Shown: positions 23,269 to 32,995, numbered from the stretch's first letter. The stretch is 64,000 nt of DNA from Heterohyrax brucei (GCA_028571685.1 CM053140.1:148165701-148229700), one strand, 5' to 3'. Made by a program: numbers and translations. Notes: a model not told the origin generated them from the sequence alone.

Positions 23269-23387
23269 ATAAGCCTAAACCCCAAACCCACTGCTGTTGG
23301 CTTATTTCTGACTTACAGCGATCCTATAGGACAGCGTAGAACTTCCTCATAGAGTTTCCAAAGAGTGTCTGGCAGATTTGAACTGTG
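23269..23387 (-). mobile_element. AfroSINE, short form, 5'-truncated
   Basis: Antisense: CCCAAACCCACTGCTGTTGG to GGCAGATTTGAACTG, where the head is cut off. Target duplication ACTTAATAA at 23260-23268 and 23388-23396 shows the truncation happened at insertion. Confidence 0.9.
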
Positions 23388-23530
23388 ACTTAATAAGCTT
23401 AAATTGTGATGAAATACTGGCATAGAATAGAGGAAGGGCCCTCCTTTCATGGATCTTGTAATCAAAAGAAGTAAACCATGCCAAGTAAACAAATCAATAC
23501 ATAAGATAATATGAGATCAAGAACCAACAA

Positions 23531-23948
23531 TACTGAAAGAAGTTCAACTTGCACTGAAGTTACAGGCAAAAAAAATAAACAAACATGGCTCTAGGAATTG
23601 GCAGAACATTATTTGAAATGTTTCAACAAACAAATGCAATGCTTGAAGTGCACATTCATCTATGCCAAGAAATTTGGAAGGCAACTTCCTGGCCAATTGA
23701 CTGGAAGAGATGAATATCCATGCCTATTCCAAAGAAAGGTGATGGAATAGAAGGTGGAAATTATTGAACAGCATCAATATCATAAGCAACTGAAATTAAG
23801 CTGACAATAATTCCAAAGAATTTGCAGCTATATATCAACAGGGGACCACCAGTATAGAATTAGGCAAATCTGTTGTACAAGACCTCTTCAAACTGTTATG
23901 AAGTACAAGTGTCACCTTGATGACTAAGGCATGCCTGACCCAAGCCAT
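23531..23948 (+). mobile_element. RTE LINE, internal part
   Basis: Sense RTE: AGAAGTTCAACTTGCACTGA, GGCTCTAGGAATTGGCAGAA, TCATCTATGCCAAGAAATTT, encoding early reverse-transcriptase sequence. Around 23840 it jumps to the post-RT region (GGCAAATCTGTTGTACAAGA), so a large internal deletion removed the YADD-bearing part. It continues at 24456 after an inserted LTR. Confidence 0.85.
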
Positions 23949-24455
23949 GTGTTTTATTATCCAGTGCTTTGTAACAGGAGTACAAGTGGAGGGCTTTGCC
24001 AAAGAGGAAACCATTCTCTCTCAGTCTAGGAGACTAAAAGTGGGCTCCAGGAGAAGGCTCACTCTGATGGCTCTGAAGAAAGGTCCTTGACAGCAGTACT
24101 CCACTGGTATAGGAGCTTCTTAACACAGGTACCCCAGGGCCAAAGGATGCACTCTGAACCTTGTACTCGTTCCTTGGTGGTATGAAATGCCCCTGTCTCT
24201 CTGCTAGCTTCCCTCTTTTATATTTTAAAGGTGACTGATTACCTCAAGACACAAGTTAATCTTGTAAACTGAGTTCTACCTCATTAACCTAAGTGCCTCT
24301 AATCCTGCCTTCATTAGCATCATAAGGGTGCAGTTTATAAAACACAGAATAAACATATCAGATGACAAAATGGTGGACAATCATACAATTCTGGGAATCA
24401 TGGTTTAGCCCAGCTGCCACATTTGGGGGAGACACAATTCACTTTATAATATCAT
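23949..24455 (-). mobile_element. Solo LTR, MaLR-like, inside RTE
   Basis: Antisense LTR fossil: TCCAGTGCTTTGTAACAGGA near its start, then CCCCAGGGCCAAAGGATGCA, CTCATTAACCTAAGTGCC and GGGGGAGACACAATTC at the end. Inserted into an RTE copy and therefore younger than it. No viral genes. Confidence 0.75.
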
Positions 24456-24898
24456 GGCTTTTTCGAGCACTTCATATGTATGTGAAAACTAGACAATGAA
24501 TAAAGAAGACAAAGAAGAATTGACACATTTGAATTATGGTGTTGGCAAAGAATGCTAAATACACCATAGACGATCAGAAGAATGAACAGATCTGTTGTGA
24601 AAGAAATATACTCATAATGCTCCTTATAAGCAAGAATAGTGATATTTCATCTCATATACTTTGGACCTGTTATCAGGAGGGACTATCTCCTAGAGAAGAA
24701 TATCATGCTTGGTTAAGCGAAAGTTGTCAAAAAAGAGGAAGGCCATCAATGTGATGAATTAACACAGTGGCTGCATCAATGTGCTAAACATAGCCATGAT
24801 TGTGAGGATGGAGCAGGAACAGGAAGTGTTTTGTTCTACTATTCGTGGGGTTGCTATGAGTCAGAATCCACTTGATAGCATCTAACAACAACAAGGCA
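24456..24898 (+). mobile_element. RTE LINE, 3' end
   Basis: Sense continuation of the copy begun at 23531: AACTAGACAATGAATAAAGA, TTTGAATTATGGTGTTGGCA, through ACTTGATAGCATCTAACAAC AACAA. The 72-codon frame at 24536-24754 (SREEYHAWL, KRGRPS) is the RTE C-terminus, partly frame-shifted. Confidence 0.9.
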
Positions 24899-24924
24899 TA
24901 GTTCTAAGCAGTTTTTTTTTTAAC

Positions 24925-25065
24925 TAATTTCATTCTCATATTTAGCATATGAAGTAATTATTCACATTCTCCCCATTTTGTAAATGAGAAAACAAAAACG
25001 TGGAGATTTAGCATTTAATCCAGTTGTGTAGCTAATAAACGGTGAGCTGAGATGCACATTCTTAT
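24925..25065 (+). mobile_element. MIR fragment
   Basis: Sense MIR: AGTAATTATTCACATTCTCC, CCATTTTGTAAATGAGAAAA, then TTGTGTAGCTAATAAACGGT (counterpart of CACAGCTAGTAAGTGGC). Confidence 0.7.
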
Positions 25066-25519
25066 AGTATGAATATGGTACAAAACCCATATCCATAAAC
25101 ATGTCCTACACTGACTTCTTGGTAATAAAACATTACTGCTCACACTCCCTGACAGTTAGGTTCTCATTTTCTTAATTTAGTAATTTATAATTTGTTATTA
25201 GGTTTTCTATCAGTGTGGAAAGTTTCTTGTTTCCTCTCATTTCTGACCATTTAAACACATATTTTAAGCAGAACAACTTTTAACGTCTTATACACAATAA
25301 ATTTTGAAATATTACAATAACTTCATCATGTATGATAATATGGAAATTTGTTGCTTTTATCAGTACAGTTTCTCCAATAGAATTTATCACTTGAAATATA
25401 TTATGATAGTTTATCTGCCATTGTATTTCAAAGTATTTAAAAGGAATAATAACAATCATGTGATAAATACATATTCACTTTGTTAGAATTTTATCTTATT
25501 TATTTTCAATCTTTTTTTA
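25066..25519. other. Unannotated unique sequence
   Basis: AT-rich; a 60-codon plus-strand frame is not convincing. Nothing recognised. Confidence 0.5.
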
Positions 25520-26000
25520 AATCAAGTGAAATATAAAATGAGTAGATGCCCATATGTACTTTACCTCCCTGATCCAATCTTCTTCTCCTAGAGGTTTCAA
25601 CCAGCTTGAATTTGGTATCTAAACTTTCTATGCATTTCTTTTATTTCTCGCTTTTACTAGACATCTAAGCATACATAAACAATATATAATATTCTTTGGA
25701 GTATTTTAAACTTCATAAAAATGTCATAGCTTATCTACTCTCAGAGCTTGCTTTTGAGATTTATGTGTATTTATGTGTGCAGTTCTGGTTCATTCACTTT
25801 TACTGTTATTTAAAGTAAGAGTTTGTTCCCCGTAATCTTGTTGCTAAACAATACTATTGTGAACATGCTTGTACTTGGAAACTGTGCACATGTATGAAAT
25901 TTATTTTGGTTACCACATATCTAAGAAAGGAGTTGTTGGGGTGTAGGATATCAATGTCTTTAACTATAATGATTTTGATAAATTACTCTTCAATTATTGA
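25520..26000 (-). mobile_element. Old L1 (L1M-type) 3' fragment
   Basis: Antisense. Phrases such as CAGTTCTGGTTCATTCACTT, CAATACTATTGTGAACATGC TTG and AGGAGTTGTTGGGGTGTAGG follow the order of the inverted ORF2-3'UTR junction of old mammalian L1. Highly diverged, so the call is tentative. Confidence 0.5.
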
Positions 26001-26290
26001 AAATACAAGGAAAAACTGGAAAAGGAAAACTAAAAACAAAACAAAGATAACTGTACTCTTATGATCTAAAACAACTTTTTGTATGCATATTTTTAAATGT
26101 AATTGAGAACATAGAGTATATGTAGCTTTTAGTCTAGGTTTTTTATTACATTACAAATGTGTCATTATATTACAAACTTACGTGATTGTGACCACATTGT
26201 ATATTCAGCCTTCAGTACTGATTTTTGGTTGTATTATAAATGTGTCCTTACATTACATATTATCATTTTAAGCAATTATGTATCATTTCA

Positions 26291-26455
26291 GAAACCCTGG
26301 TGATATAGTGGTTAAGTACTATGGCTGCTAACCAAAGGGCTGAGAGTTCAATTCTACCAGGAGCTCCTTGGAAACTCTTTGGGGAAGGTCTACTGTGTCC
26401 TATAGGGTTGCTATGAGTCAGAATCTACTGGATGGCAATGGGTTTGGTTTTTTGG
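26291..26455 (+). mobile_element. AfroSINE, short form, with 15-bp target duplication
   Basis: Sense, full-length short form: GAAACCCTGGTGATATAGTG, CAATTCTACCAGGAGCTCC, GGGTTTGGTTTTTTGG. Perfect direct repeats TTATGTATCATTTCA at 26276-26290 and 26456-26470. One of the best preserved copies in the window. Confidence 0.97.
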
Positions 26456-26470
26456 TTATGTATCATTTCA

Positions 26471-28010
26471 TGGAATGTATTCACTTGATTATGTAATCAT
26501 CTTTCCATTGCTTCTTTCACCGTTGTAAATTACATTTGTATAGTTTATATTTTAGTAAAAGTATTCACAGTGTTTTGGCTTTTGCTTTGTCATAGTAATA
26601 TGATTTCAAATATACATTCTACACTTGCTATTGAGTGCTTCAAACCACTCCACAATGTAAAACCAAATGGCATTTTTCTTTTTATTTACCTTCGCATCTG
26701 GAGAAAATTCCACAGCCAAACCTAGATTTAACCAAAGAGGTTCAGTAATTTGAATGAAAGAGTTAAATGTTTTTATAGGACCCTTCTTGTCTGTATCTTT
26801 GCCATCCGGAATTTTAACAGTTAAGTTCATCTGGAATTTCTAAGAGCTACTGACTACTGAAGTGGCTGAAAGGAGTCGGAAATGGTTGAACAGTTGTTTT
26901 TCTAACAGTGATAGCTTCCATCATTTCCAAAGTTAACATATTGTGTGGACCATGTGTCTATGTAACAGACACAATTTCTAAACTTTTCTCCCATCCTTTG
27001 TCTTTTGTAGTTTTGAACAAGCTGTCATAATAAGGTCACAGTACAGGCTCAGCCTTATGTTAACAACTTTCTGGAGTTGAAATAGAATTCCTCTGGGAAG
27101 GCTGCACAGCAGTGTTTGGCACATGAACAAAAAAAAATATCAAAAGGAAGAGCGACACAGTTTTCCTGTGATGGGTATACACTCTGTGATCAAGACTCCA
27201 GAATATTAATTATAAGGTAGAGGAGGGTGAACTTGAAAGGATATATAAAACACAAATGGGGATTTCTAATGCAGCAGAAATAAATTTCTTCCCCCACTGG
27301 TTGCCTTTATTTTAGAATAGATCTCTGCTCTGTATATACCTCAAGTAAGATGCCTTTTCTAGGCAATTCTTGGTATAAGATAGTTAATAGATTGGAGGTG
27401 AGACAATGCAGGAATTACTGACATACCTAGTAAATTTTGCATTCTCAACAAAAATGGGAGAGTGGAAAGAAAAGTGATGGAAGCAGCTCAGCCTTTTCTG
27501 GAAGAAATGTCTCTGCGTGGCCACCACTGTTGTGCAGCCCTGAGTTTGTGACTATGCAAACATCTGACACCATCAGGTTTGGTGAAGCTGAGACCAGAGG
27601 AGGAGACAAATGGTCTGTCACAGAGGGACAGCAAGAAGTGGCAAATGAAGGCAGGAAACAAAATGTAGGTTTGCTGGGGTAGAAAGTTTACTTGTGAGGG
27701 GCACAATGTGCATTAATTCTCTCATTTCTAGCCAGAATTGGATGCGAAATTTGAGACTACTGGGTTATGCAATCTCATCAACCATCTTTGATCGGGTGCG
27801 TAATGTACAATGCCCTCCAAGACCTGAACCTTACCTAACCTCCAGCCTCATCCTCCACAAACCCCAGCTCAGACTGTACCTCGAGCTACACACCACGTTG
27901 ATTCTTGCTCAGATTTCTTTGCTCATTGTTACTTCCCAGTCAGGAATATCATTTTTTAAAGTCTTTGCTTGCCTGGTGGATCTTATTTACAGGTAAGCTC
28001 ATACTAAACA
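26471..28010. other. Repeat-poor region containing one exon-like segment
   Basis: No transposable element recognised over 1.5 kb. It holds the candidate exon at 26690-26839. A gene-rich-looking GC rise at 27480-27680 carries overlapping frames on both strands (81 and 72 codons) without splice or domain support. Confidence 0.5.
26690..26839 (-). CDS. Candidate host coding exon, unidentified
   Basis: On the minus strand a 150-bp segment (exactly 50 codons) is open. It is preceded by acceptor-like CTCTTAG (exon starts AAATTCCAG) and followed by a donor GATGCGAAG|GTAAATA, with both junctions in phase 0. The peptide starts KFQMNLTVKIPDGKDTDKKG, continues PIKTFNSFIQITEPLWLNLG and ends LAVEFSPDAK: balanced composition, an N-glycosylation-type NLT, and no low complexity. 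It lies in repeat-free sequence. I do not recognise the protein. The frame stays open past the donor to 26606, so chance remains possible, and the polypyrimidine tract is weak. Confidence 0.42.
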
Positions 28011-28172
28011 GACGCTGGACCCAAGTGATTAAGAGATATGCTATAAACCGAAAGACTGGCAGTTGAAATCTGCCAGGTGCTACTTGGAACCTCTACGGAA
28101 CAGTTCGACTCTGATCTATAGGGTCGCTGTGAGTCAGAATCGACTCAACGGCACTATTTCTTTTATTTTTTC
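28011..28172 (+). mobile_element. AfroSINE, short form
   Basis: Sense copy: GATTAAGAGATATGCTATAA, TTGAAATCTGCCAGGTGCT, TATAGGGTCGCTGTGAGTCA, GAATCGACTCAACGGCACT. Confidence 0.9.
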
Positions 28173-28250
28173 AATGGGTATGTTAAAATAATAAAGTTGT
28201 TACAAGGATTACATTGAGTAGTCCCTAAAGAATATTTGCATTCTGCCAAA

Positions 28251-28331
28251 TGTTGTTGCTGTTGATTCCGGTTCATAGTGACCTTGTATGACATAGTAGA
28301 ACGACCCTGTTGAATTTCCTAGGCTGCAATT
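28251..28331 (-). mobile_element. AfroSINE fragment
   Basis: Antisense 3' part: TTGCTGTTGATTCCGGTTCA, GACATAGTAGAACGACCCTG, TTTCCTAGGCTGCAATTTC. It is cut where the next SINE begins. Confidence 0.8.
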
Positions 28332-28334
28332 TCA

Positions 28335-28485
28335 CAAGATCCCTGCTGACACAGTGGGTACGAGCTCAGGCTGCCAACCAAAGTGCTGGCCACTGGGATC
28401 TACTGGGTGCTCTCTGGAAACTCCGTGGGGCAGTTCTACTGCGTTCTGTAGGTTTGCTACGGGTTGGAATCAGCTTGTCAACAAT
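28335..28485 (+). mobile_element. AfroSINE, short form
   Basis: Sense copy: GATCCCTGCTGACACAGTGG, GCTGCCAACCAAAGTGCTGG, GGTGCTCTCTGGAAACTCCG, GGTTGGAATCAGCTTGTC. It is immediately followed by an LTR and preceded by an opposite-strand SINE fragment. Confidence 0.9.
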
Positions 28486-28487
28486 GC

Positions 28488-28968
28488 TGTCATGGACTGA
28501 ACTGTGTTCCCCAAAGCTGTGTGTGGCTGTTGTGATCTCTGGTATTTCATGATGTTCCTCCCTGTTGTAAATCCTGACTCCATGACATTAATGACGGTGG
28601 ATGGGCAGCTGTTGTGTTGGAGGGGCAGGACTAAAGGTCTAAGTTTGTTTCGTGCCTTGAGGCAGTCTCTTGTAGTAAAAAGGAAAGAAGCTCACAAAAG
28701 TTTTGTGGACCCCAGACCACCAAGAAGCAGTGCCAGATGCTGCTGAGTACATCCAAGGAGGAGGGTCCCTGCACTTCAGAAGCTTCCAGTCTGGGGGAAG
28801 ATAGGCAACAAAGACCTCGCTCCAGCTCCAGCAGAGAAAGCCTTCCCTTGGAGATGACGGTCTGAATTTGAACTTCTAGCCTACTGGACTGTGATGAAAT
28901 AAAATGATTCTTTTGAAAGCCATTCGCTTGTGTTACTTCTGTTAAAGCAGCATTAGATGACTAAAACA
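28488..28968 (+). mobile_element. Solo LTR, MaLR-like, full length
   Basis: LTR of about 481 bp with TG...CA ends (start TGTCATGGACTGAACTGTG, end GATGACTAAAACA) and an AATAAA-type signal (GATGAAATAAAATGATTC) 50 nt before the end. No internal viral region, so a solo LTR from recombination. The related antisense copies at 20217, 23949 and 54978 support the family. Looks whole as an LTR. Inferred mid-age, after placental radiation. Confidence 0.8.
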
Positions 28969-28998
28969 AATGGAGTTAAAATCTTCAGATGCAGATTG

Positions 28999-29080
28999 TC
29001 AGGGCTTTCTTATGCAGAGGCCTCTGGGTTGGAGCCTTTCAAGTTAGCAGCCAAGTAGTTAACCATTTCACAACCAGTGC
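28999..29080 (-). mobile_element. AfroSINE, long-form head fragment
   Basis: Antisense 5' part: AGGGCTTTCTTATGCAGAGG, CCTCTGGGTTGG, TTAGCAGCCAAGTAGTTAAC. Confidence 0.6.
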
Positions 29081-29140
29081 TCTTAGCATTCTGGCTAGCA
29101 TGTAAGTACTCTGTCCATGCTAGCTATCATTAAAACAACA

Positions 29141-29302
29141 GAACAAAACAACTCTTTGCCATGCAGGCAATTCCTATCTGTAGCAACCCTATACAGGACA
29201 GAGTAGAACTGCCCCATAGCATTTCCAAGGAGCAGCTAGTGGATTTGGTCTGAAGCCTTTTGTCACTGTCATTGTTCTTAACCACTGCACCGTCAGGGCT
29301 CC
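29141..29302 (-). mobile_element. AfroSINE, short form
   Basis: Antisense copy: GGACAGAGTAGAACTGCCCC, CATTTCCAAGGAGC, ending TTAACCACTGCACCGTCAGG. Confidence 0.9.
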
Positions 29303-29317
29303 TAGTTGTCATTTTGA

Positions 29318-29510
29318 CATAGTGCCTATGAGAAAACATTAGCTGCTAACTGAAAGGTTAGAATTTTGTGTTCTTCCATATGCACCTTAGAGGAAAGACC
29401 TGGCTATTTACTTCAAAAAATCAGCCATTAAACACTTCATGGAGTACGGTCCCACTCTAACACACATGAATTGCTATGAATCAGAGTGAACTCAGTGGCA
29501 GCTGTTACTT
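29318..29510 (+). mobile_element. AfroSINE, long form, diverged
   Basis: Sense copy: ACATTAGCTGCTAACTGAAA, GGAAAGACCTGGCTATTTAC, GCCATTAAACACTTCATGGA, GAATTGCTATGAATCAGAG. Older and more diverged than its neighbour at 29141. Confidence 0.7.
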
Positions 29511-30000
29511 ATTATTTTACTTTATTGTTAACATTAATAGGATTATCTGGATAATAGAAGTGCCAGCAATTAAAAAAATCAGAAAATAATTCTAAGAAAA
29601 TACACAGTGAAGTGGGATTCCATTTAGAAGGAATCATACACGACCACACTTTCCCCTTACTCTAGGCTTACTTTTTAGAGTATATATGTTTAGAGATGAT
29701 CCCTGGTGACGGGGCCAGAACAAACAAGCAAACACAGCCACGTGCTAGAGTAATGGACTTTTAGTTGTAAGACACGTTAGAGGTCATTTTGTGGTGGGAG
29801 AAAACCCTAATTCTTTTGTTTTCAAACCACTAGTGATTTGAGCTTTTTAAAATAAGATAGTCTGCTTTATTTAGTAATAGATTCAATTGTTAAGAAGTTT
29901 TTCCTTATACTGAAATAAATTTAACTCCTAGAAAATTATACTCATTGTTCTCTGTGCTCCTCCTGGTGACACATAGAAAAAAGTCTATTTTCTCTTTGGC

Positions 30001-30142
30001 ATAAAAAACCTGCTGCCACTGAGTCAATTTCTACTCACAGTGAGCCTACAGGACAGTGTGGAACTGCTTCATAGGGTTTGCAAGGAACAGTTGGATTTGA
30101 ACTATCAACAGCCAAGCTTTTAATCACCGCTGCCAGGGCTCC
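30001..30142 (-). mobile_element. AfroSINE, short form
   Basis: Antisense copy: AACCTGCTGCCACTGAGTCA, CTACAGGACAGTGTGGAACT, GGATTTGAACT, ending CTGCCAGGGCTCC. The head is slightly deleted. Confidence 0.88.
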
Positions 30143-31038
30143 ATCCTGTGTAGTATATGAGGTCAAATATGGCGTACAACACAAGCTTTCCCTCTCCCGG
30201 ACTCTGACCGCAGTTCACATGGCACTGAATAGTTTCTCCCACCCTCTCTTGCACTCTTCTCAGAGCTCTTCCAAAATCATATTCAGTCTGTTCTCCAAAC
30301 TACACAAAAGTGTGCTCTCATTAGCTCAAGGCAAAATAGGATAATCTTCTTCCTTTTGGTACTTGACACTATTAATGCAGCAGAGAAGGTGGAATAATTT
30401 TGGACAACCTCCATATTTTGAATATGAATTAAAGTAGAACATGTACCTTAATAAATTCTTCCCTTTTATTCTGACTAAAAATCACAATCTGTTGATTCTC
30501 ATTAATCTTACAGAAAATTACATCCTCAAAAGGCTATCTATATGCTGTTATAGTTTAGGACTTGTGCTCTAGATTTTCCATTTATTCATGCTAACATCTA
30601 ATTGGAGTCGGCCCATAATTAGAGCTTGATTATATACATATACATATATACATACATGTGTATACGTTCGTATGTGTATATATATGTTTGGGTTCTAGTT
30701 TCATATTATCTATCCAATTTGATATCCACACTATCAATGTTAGTTTAAATTTAAAAAAAAAAAACTGCGTTTGTTTACATACGTATTTTACTCATGTGTA
30801 CAGGTGTCAGGAAGGAAGTCTTGATTGGAAAACAGCTTTAGCCAAGATGAGATTAATTGGCAGCAGTGGAATGGAAATACAGGGAATTGATGTCAACTTT
30901 GTGAGCAAAAGGCTGAATGGGGGAGAGGCACTAATGTCTTTTTGTATGTCTATTTTATGTCAGCACTTCTGCTTAGAAGTCATATCAACATCTTGTGAGG
31001 TAAATATTAAATAATGTCATTTCATTTTATAGATGACT
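30143..31038. other. Unannotated sequence with a TA/CA microsatellite
   Basis: No element recognised apart from the imperfect (TA/CATA/TG) repeat at about 30630-30690 and an 11-base A run near 30755. Confidence 0.5.
30630..30690. repeat. Imperfect TA/CATA/TGTA microsatellite
   Basis: Alternating purine-pyrimidine run: TATATACATATACATATATA, then CATGTGTATACG, then TATGTGTATATATATG. Confidence 0.85.
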
Positions 31039-31050
31039 GTAGGAAGGCAA

Positions 31051-31074
31051 CTCATGGCACTTGGCTTGGCTGGC
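31051..31074 (+). mobile_element. 24-bp AfroSINE-variant tail with 12-bp target duplication
   Basis: The insert reads CTCATGGCAC then TTGGCTTGGCTGGC. It is flanked by perfect repeats GTAGGAAGGCAA at 31039-31050 and 31075-31086. It equals the last nucleotides of the AfroSINE variant whose tail appears in antisense at 43071 (GCCAGCCAAGCCAAGTGCCA). An extreme 5'-truncated insertion. Confidence 0.75.
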
Positions 31075-31086
31075 GTAGGAAGGCAA

Positions 31087-31857
31087 AGACATTAAACACT
31101 AGACCTAACATTGTATGAAGAAAAAGTGATGGCACTGAATTTTCAGTTTTGATCTGTCTGCCTTTGTCCACTTTACCAGGCTGAGATCCATACTGAGTGC
31201 TTTCATTCACAGTGCGGGACAAAAAACATCTGCGGGCTTGTGGTAATTTTATTCTATTTTGAGATAAAAGAAGAAAAGGCTCCAGCGAGTTTACAAAAGT
31301 ATAGTCTCTGGCTGGCTTTAATGAATAACTGGTAAGTTACGCTTAAGAATATAAGCTGGGCAGAGACAACCTTTAATTTTCCACTTAATTAGGTGAAAAT
31401 ACCTCAGTTAGAGGAAGAATTGTTCCACTTGGACTTTGCTTTGGGGAGGCAAAGTCAGATTTATCTCCCAACTCCCAACCAGGGCTTAGCAGCAAGTTTA
31501 TTTTCAGAACAGAAAAACTGAGCGGAGGCAGGCGACTTGGGGACACAGCCTTGCGTCCTTCAGATCAGGTGAGGATACACCGATTGTGCGACTAGATGTG
31601 GGAAATGAAGGACTTCTCCCTGCCATTCCGGAAAGTGTTCCTCAGGACGATGTTGTGCTTGGTGGATCTTCTTTCTTTCGTCCTTCAGGACAATGTTATG
31701 ACTCAAGAAGATACTTCAAGTACAAGTGACTCATACGAACCAGACACAGAGACACTTTATGTTGCTTGTTCCGGGCCCAGGCAATTGAATAGGAAGGAGT
31801 CCTTCTTTGGATATGAACACCTCATCAATTTGCTAATCTTTTAAAAATACCATAAAT
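31087..31857. other. Unannotated sequence with exon-like signals
   Basis: No repeat recognised. A strong acceptor-like tract (CTTCTTTCTTTCGTCCTTCAG, 31669-31689) leads into an open plus-strand frame up to 31844. CGTCCTTCAG also occurs near 31555, followed by ATCAG|GTGAGG. No domain is recognised and no clean downstream donor is seen. Confidence 0.45.
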
Positions 31858-32130
31858 CTTGGCGTCAGACTGTATACAAATATCAGACCCATCTCCTCCT
31901 CGTTGTGTAACCTTGAGTGCTTTTTCTAACCCAGCCAATTTCTCCATTGCAGCAGTGGTATAACAATAGTTATGTCATAGGTCGGCAGTTCAAATCCACC
32001 AGGCGCTCCTTGAATACTCCGGGGGTCAGTTCTTCCCTGGCCCCTAGAGTCGCCATGAGTCGGATCCTACTCGACGGTGCTTGGCTGGCATAGGTGACTG
32101 TGAGGATTAAATATTAGATAGTATGTTTGT
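31858..32130 (-). mobile_element. MIR, antisense, with a nested SINE
   Basis: Antisense MIR: GTTGTGTAACCTTGAGTGCT, CCAATTTCTCCATTGCAG, AACAATAGTTATGTCATAGG, then after the nested SINE GACTGTGAGGATTAAATATT. The two halves join cleanly once the SINE and its CATAGGT duplication are set aside. Confidence 0.75.
31983..32088 (+). mobile_element. AfroSINE variant, 5'-truncated, inside MIR
   Basis: Sense copy of the variant subfamily: CGGCAGTTCAAATCCACCAG, GAATACTCCGGGGGTCAGTT, CCTGGCCCCTAGAGTCGCC, tail GTGCTTGGCTGGC. Target duplication CATAGGT at 31976-31982 and 32089-32095. Few changes from the other variant copies. Confidence 0.9.
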
Positions 32131-32316
32131 TTTTGTTTTTGTATAAAGAAGAGACCATAGAGGCTATCACACAGCAGATGCTGAAGATCATTTTGACTTA
32201 TTTATACGTAACTTGATGCATTCTATCATTCATCTACTATGTTTCAGAAACCAGGTGCTGAGGATAGAAAAACAGAAAGAGGTCTCTGAGAAACTCATGT
32301 TACGTTGGAATAGTGT

Positions 32317-32458
32317 AGTGATTTAGAGCACAATCTCTGGAGGTGAATGACTGGAATTGAAATATTGACACTTCCAGTTACTAGCAGTCTGTCCTCAAAT
32401 AAGTCACTGAACTTCATCTCAGTTTCTTTATCTGTACAATAGGGATGATAATACTTCC
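32317..32458 (-). mobile_element. MIR, antisense, first part
   Basis: Full MIR order in antisense: GTGTAGTGATTTAGAGCACA, CTCTGGAGGTGAATGACTGG, CCTCAAATAAGTCACTGAAC, TCTCAGTTTCTTTATCTGTA CAATAGGGATGATAATA. Interrupted by an RTE piece and resumed at about 32690. Confidence 0.85.
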
Positions 32459-32689
32459 ATAATTTGGGCCAGGTGCATATTAGGCATCAAAGTGACATCC
32501 TTGCTCTCCAAAATTTTACAAAATTCTCTTGCAGCAGATTTTTTCAACATTTCACCTTGTTTGATCTCTTCACTACTGCTTTCATGGGCATTGACTATTA
32601 ATCCAAAGAGAATGAAATCCTTAACAACTTCAATGTCTTCACCTTTTTTGAGATGTTGTTCTGACAAATAATGAAATTTGTGTAGAATG
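32459..32689 (-). mobile_element. RTE LINE fragment, inside MIR
   Basis: Antisense piece of the RTE region just after the RT domain: TGGGCCAGGTGCATATTAGG, AAGTGACATCCTTGCTCTCC, GAATGAAATCCTTAACAACT. Its minus-strand frame encodes EVVKDFILFGLIVNAH, a standard RTE segment. The 3' end of the LINE is absent, so this is a deletion remnant rather than a fresh insertion. Confidence 0.85.
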
Positions 32690-32748
32690 TTTAGCACAGT
32701 AGATTCCACTAATTAATTCCACTAATTAAGCAATCAATAAATGTTAGC
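32690..32748 (-). mobile_element. MIR, antisense, second part, with tandem duplication
   Basis: TTTAGCACAG ... CAATCAATAAATGTTAG is the inverted distal MIR part. Inside it a 14-nt unit TTCCACTAATTAAT is duplicated in tandem (about 32704-32731). Confidence 0.6.
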
Positions 32749-32750
32749 CA

Positions 32751-32868
32751 AAGCCAGCCGAGTGCCATTGAGTCAGAGCCAATTCATGGCGAGCCTAGGG
32801 GCCAGGGTAGAACTGACCCCCGGAGTATTCAAGGAGCACCTGGTGGATTTGAACTGCCGACCTTGTGT
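32751..32868 (-). mobile_element. AfroSINE variant, 5'-truncated
   Basis: Antisense variant copy: AAGCCAGCCGAGTGCCATTG, CCTAGGGGCCAGGGTAGAAC, TGACCCCCGGAGTATTCAAG, ending at GAACTGCCGACCTTGTG, so the head is missing. Low divergence from the copy at 43071. Confidence 0.92.
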
Positions 32869-32894
32869 AAATACTATTAATTGCCTTTGTCATA

Positions 32895-32995
32895 TATTTG
32901 TCTTCTGTACTTTAAATTCCTTCAAGGCTGGACTATTCCTTACAGTTCTGTGCTCAGCTCATATTGAGCTTAATTAGTATTTGCTGAATACTTGG
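32895..32995 (+). mobile_element. L2-like 3' fragment
   Basis: AAATTCCTTCAAGGCTGGAC, TTACAGTTCTGTGCTCAGC, ATTAGTATTTGCTGAATACT resembles the L2 3' end (AGCTCCTTGAGGGCAGGGAC ... AATAAATATTTGTTGAATGA). Weak match. Confidence 0.45.

Noticed and set aside
27437-27706. Overlapping plus and minus frames of 81 and 72 codons in moderately GC-rich DNA
   Set aside because: Mutual shadows without splice borders or motifs; no reason to prefer either strand.
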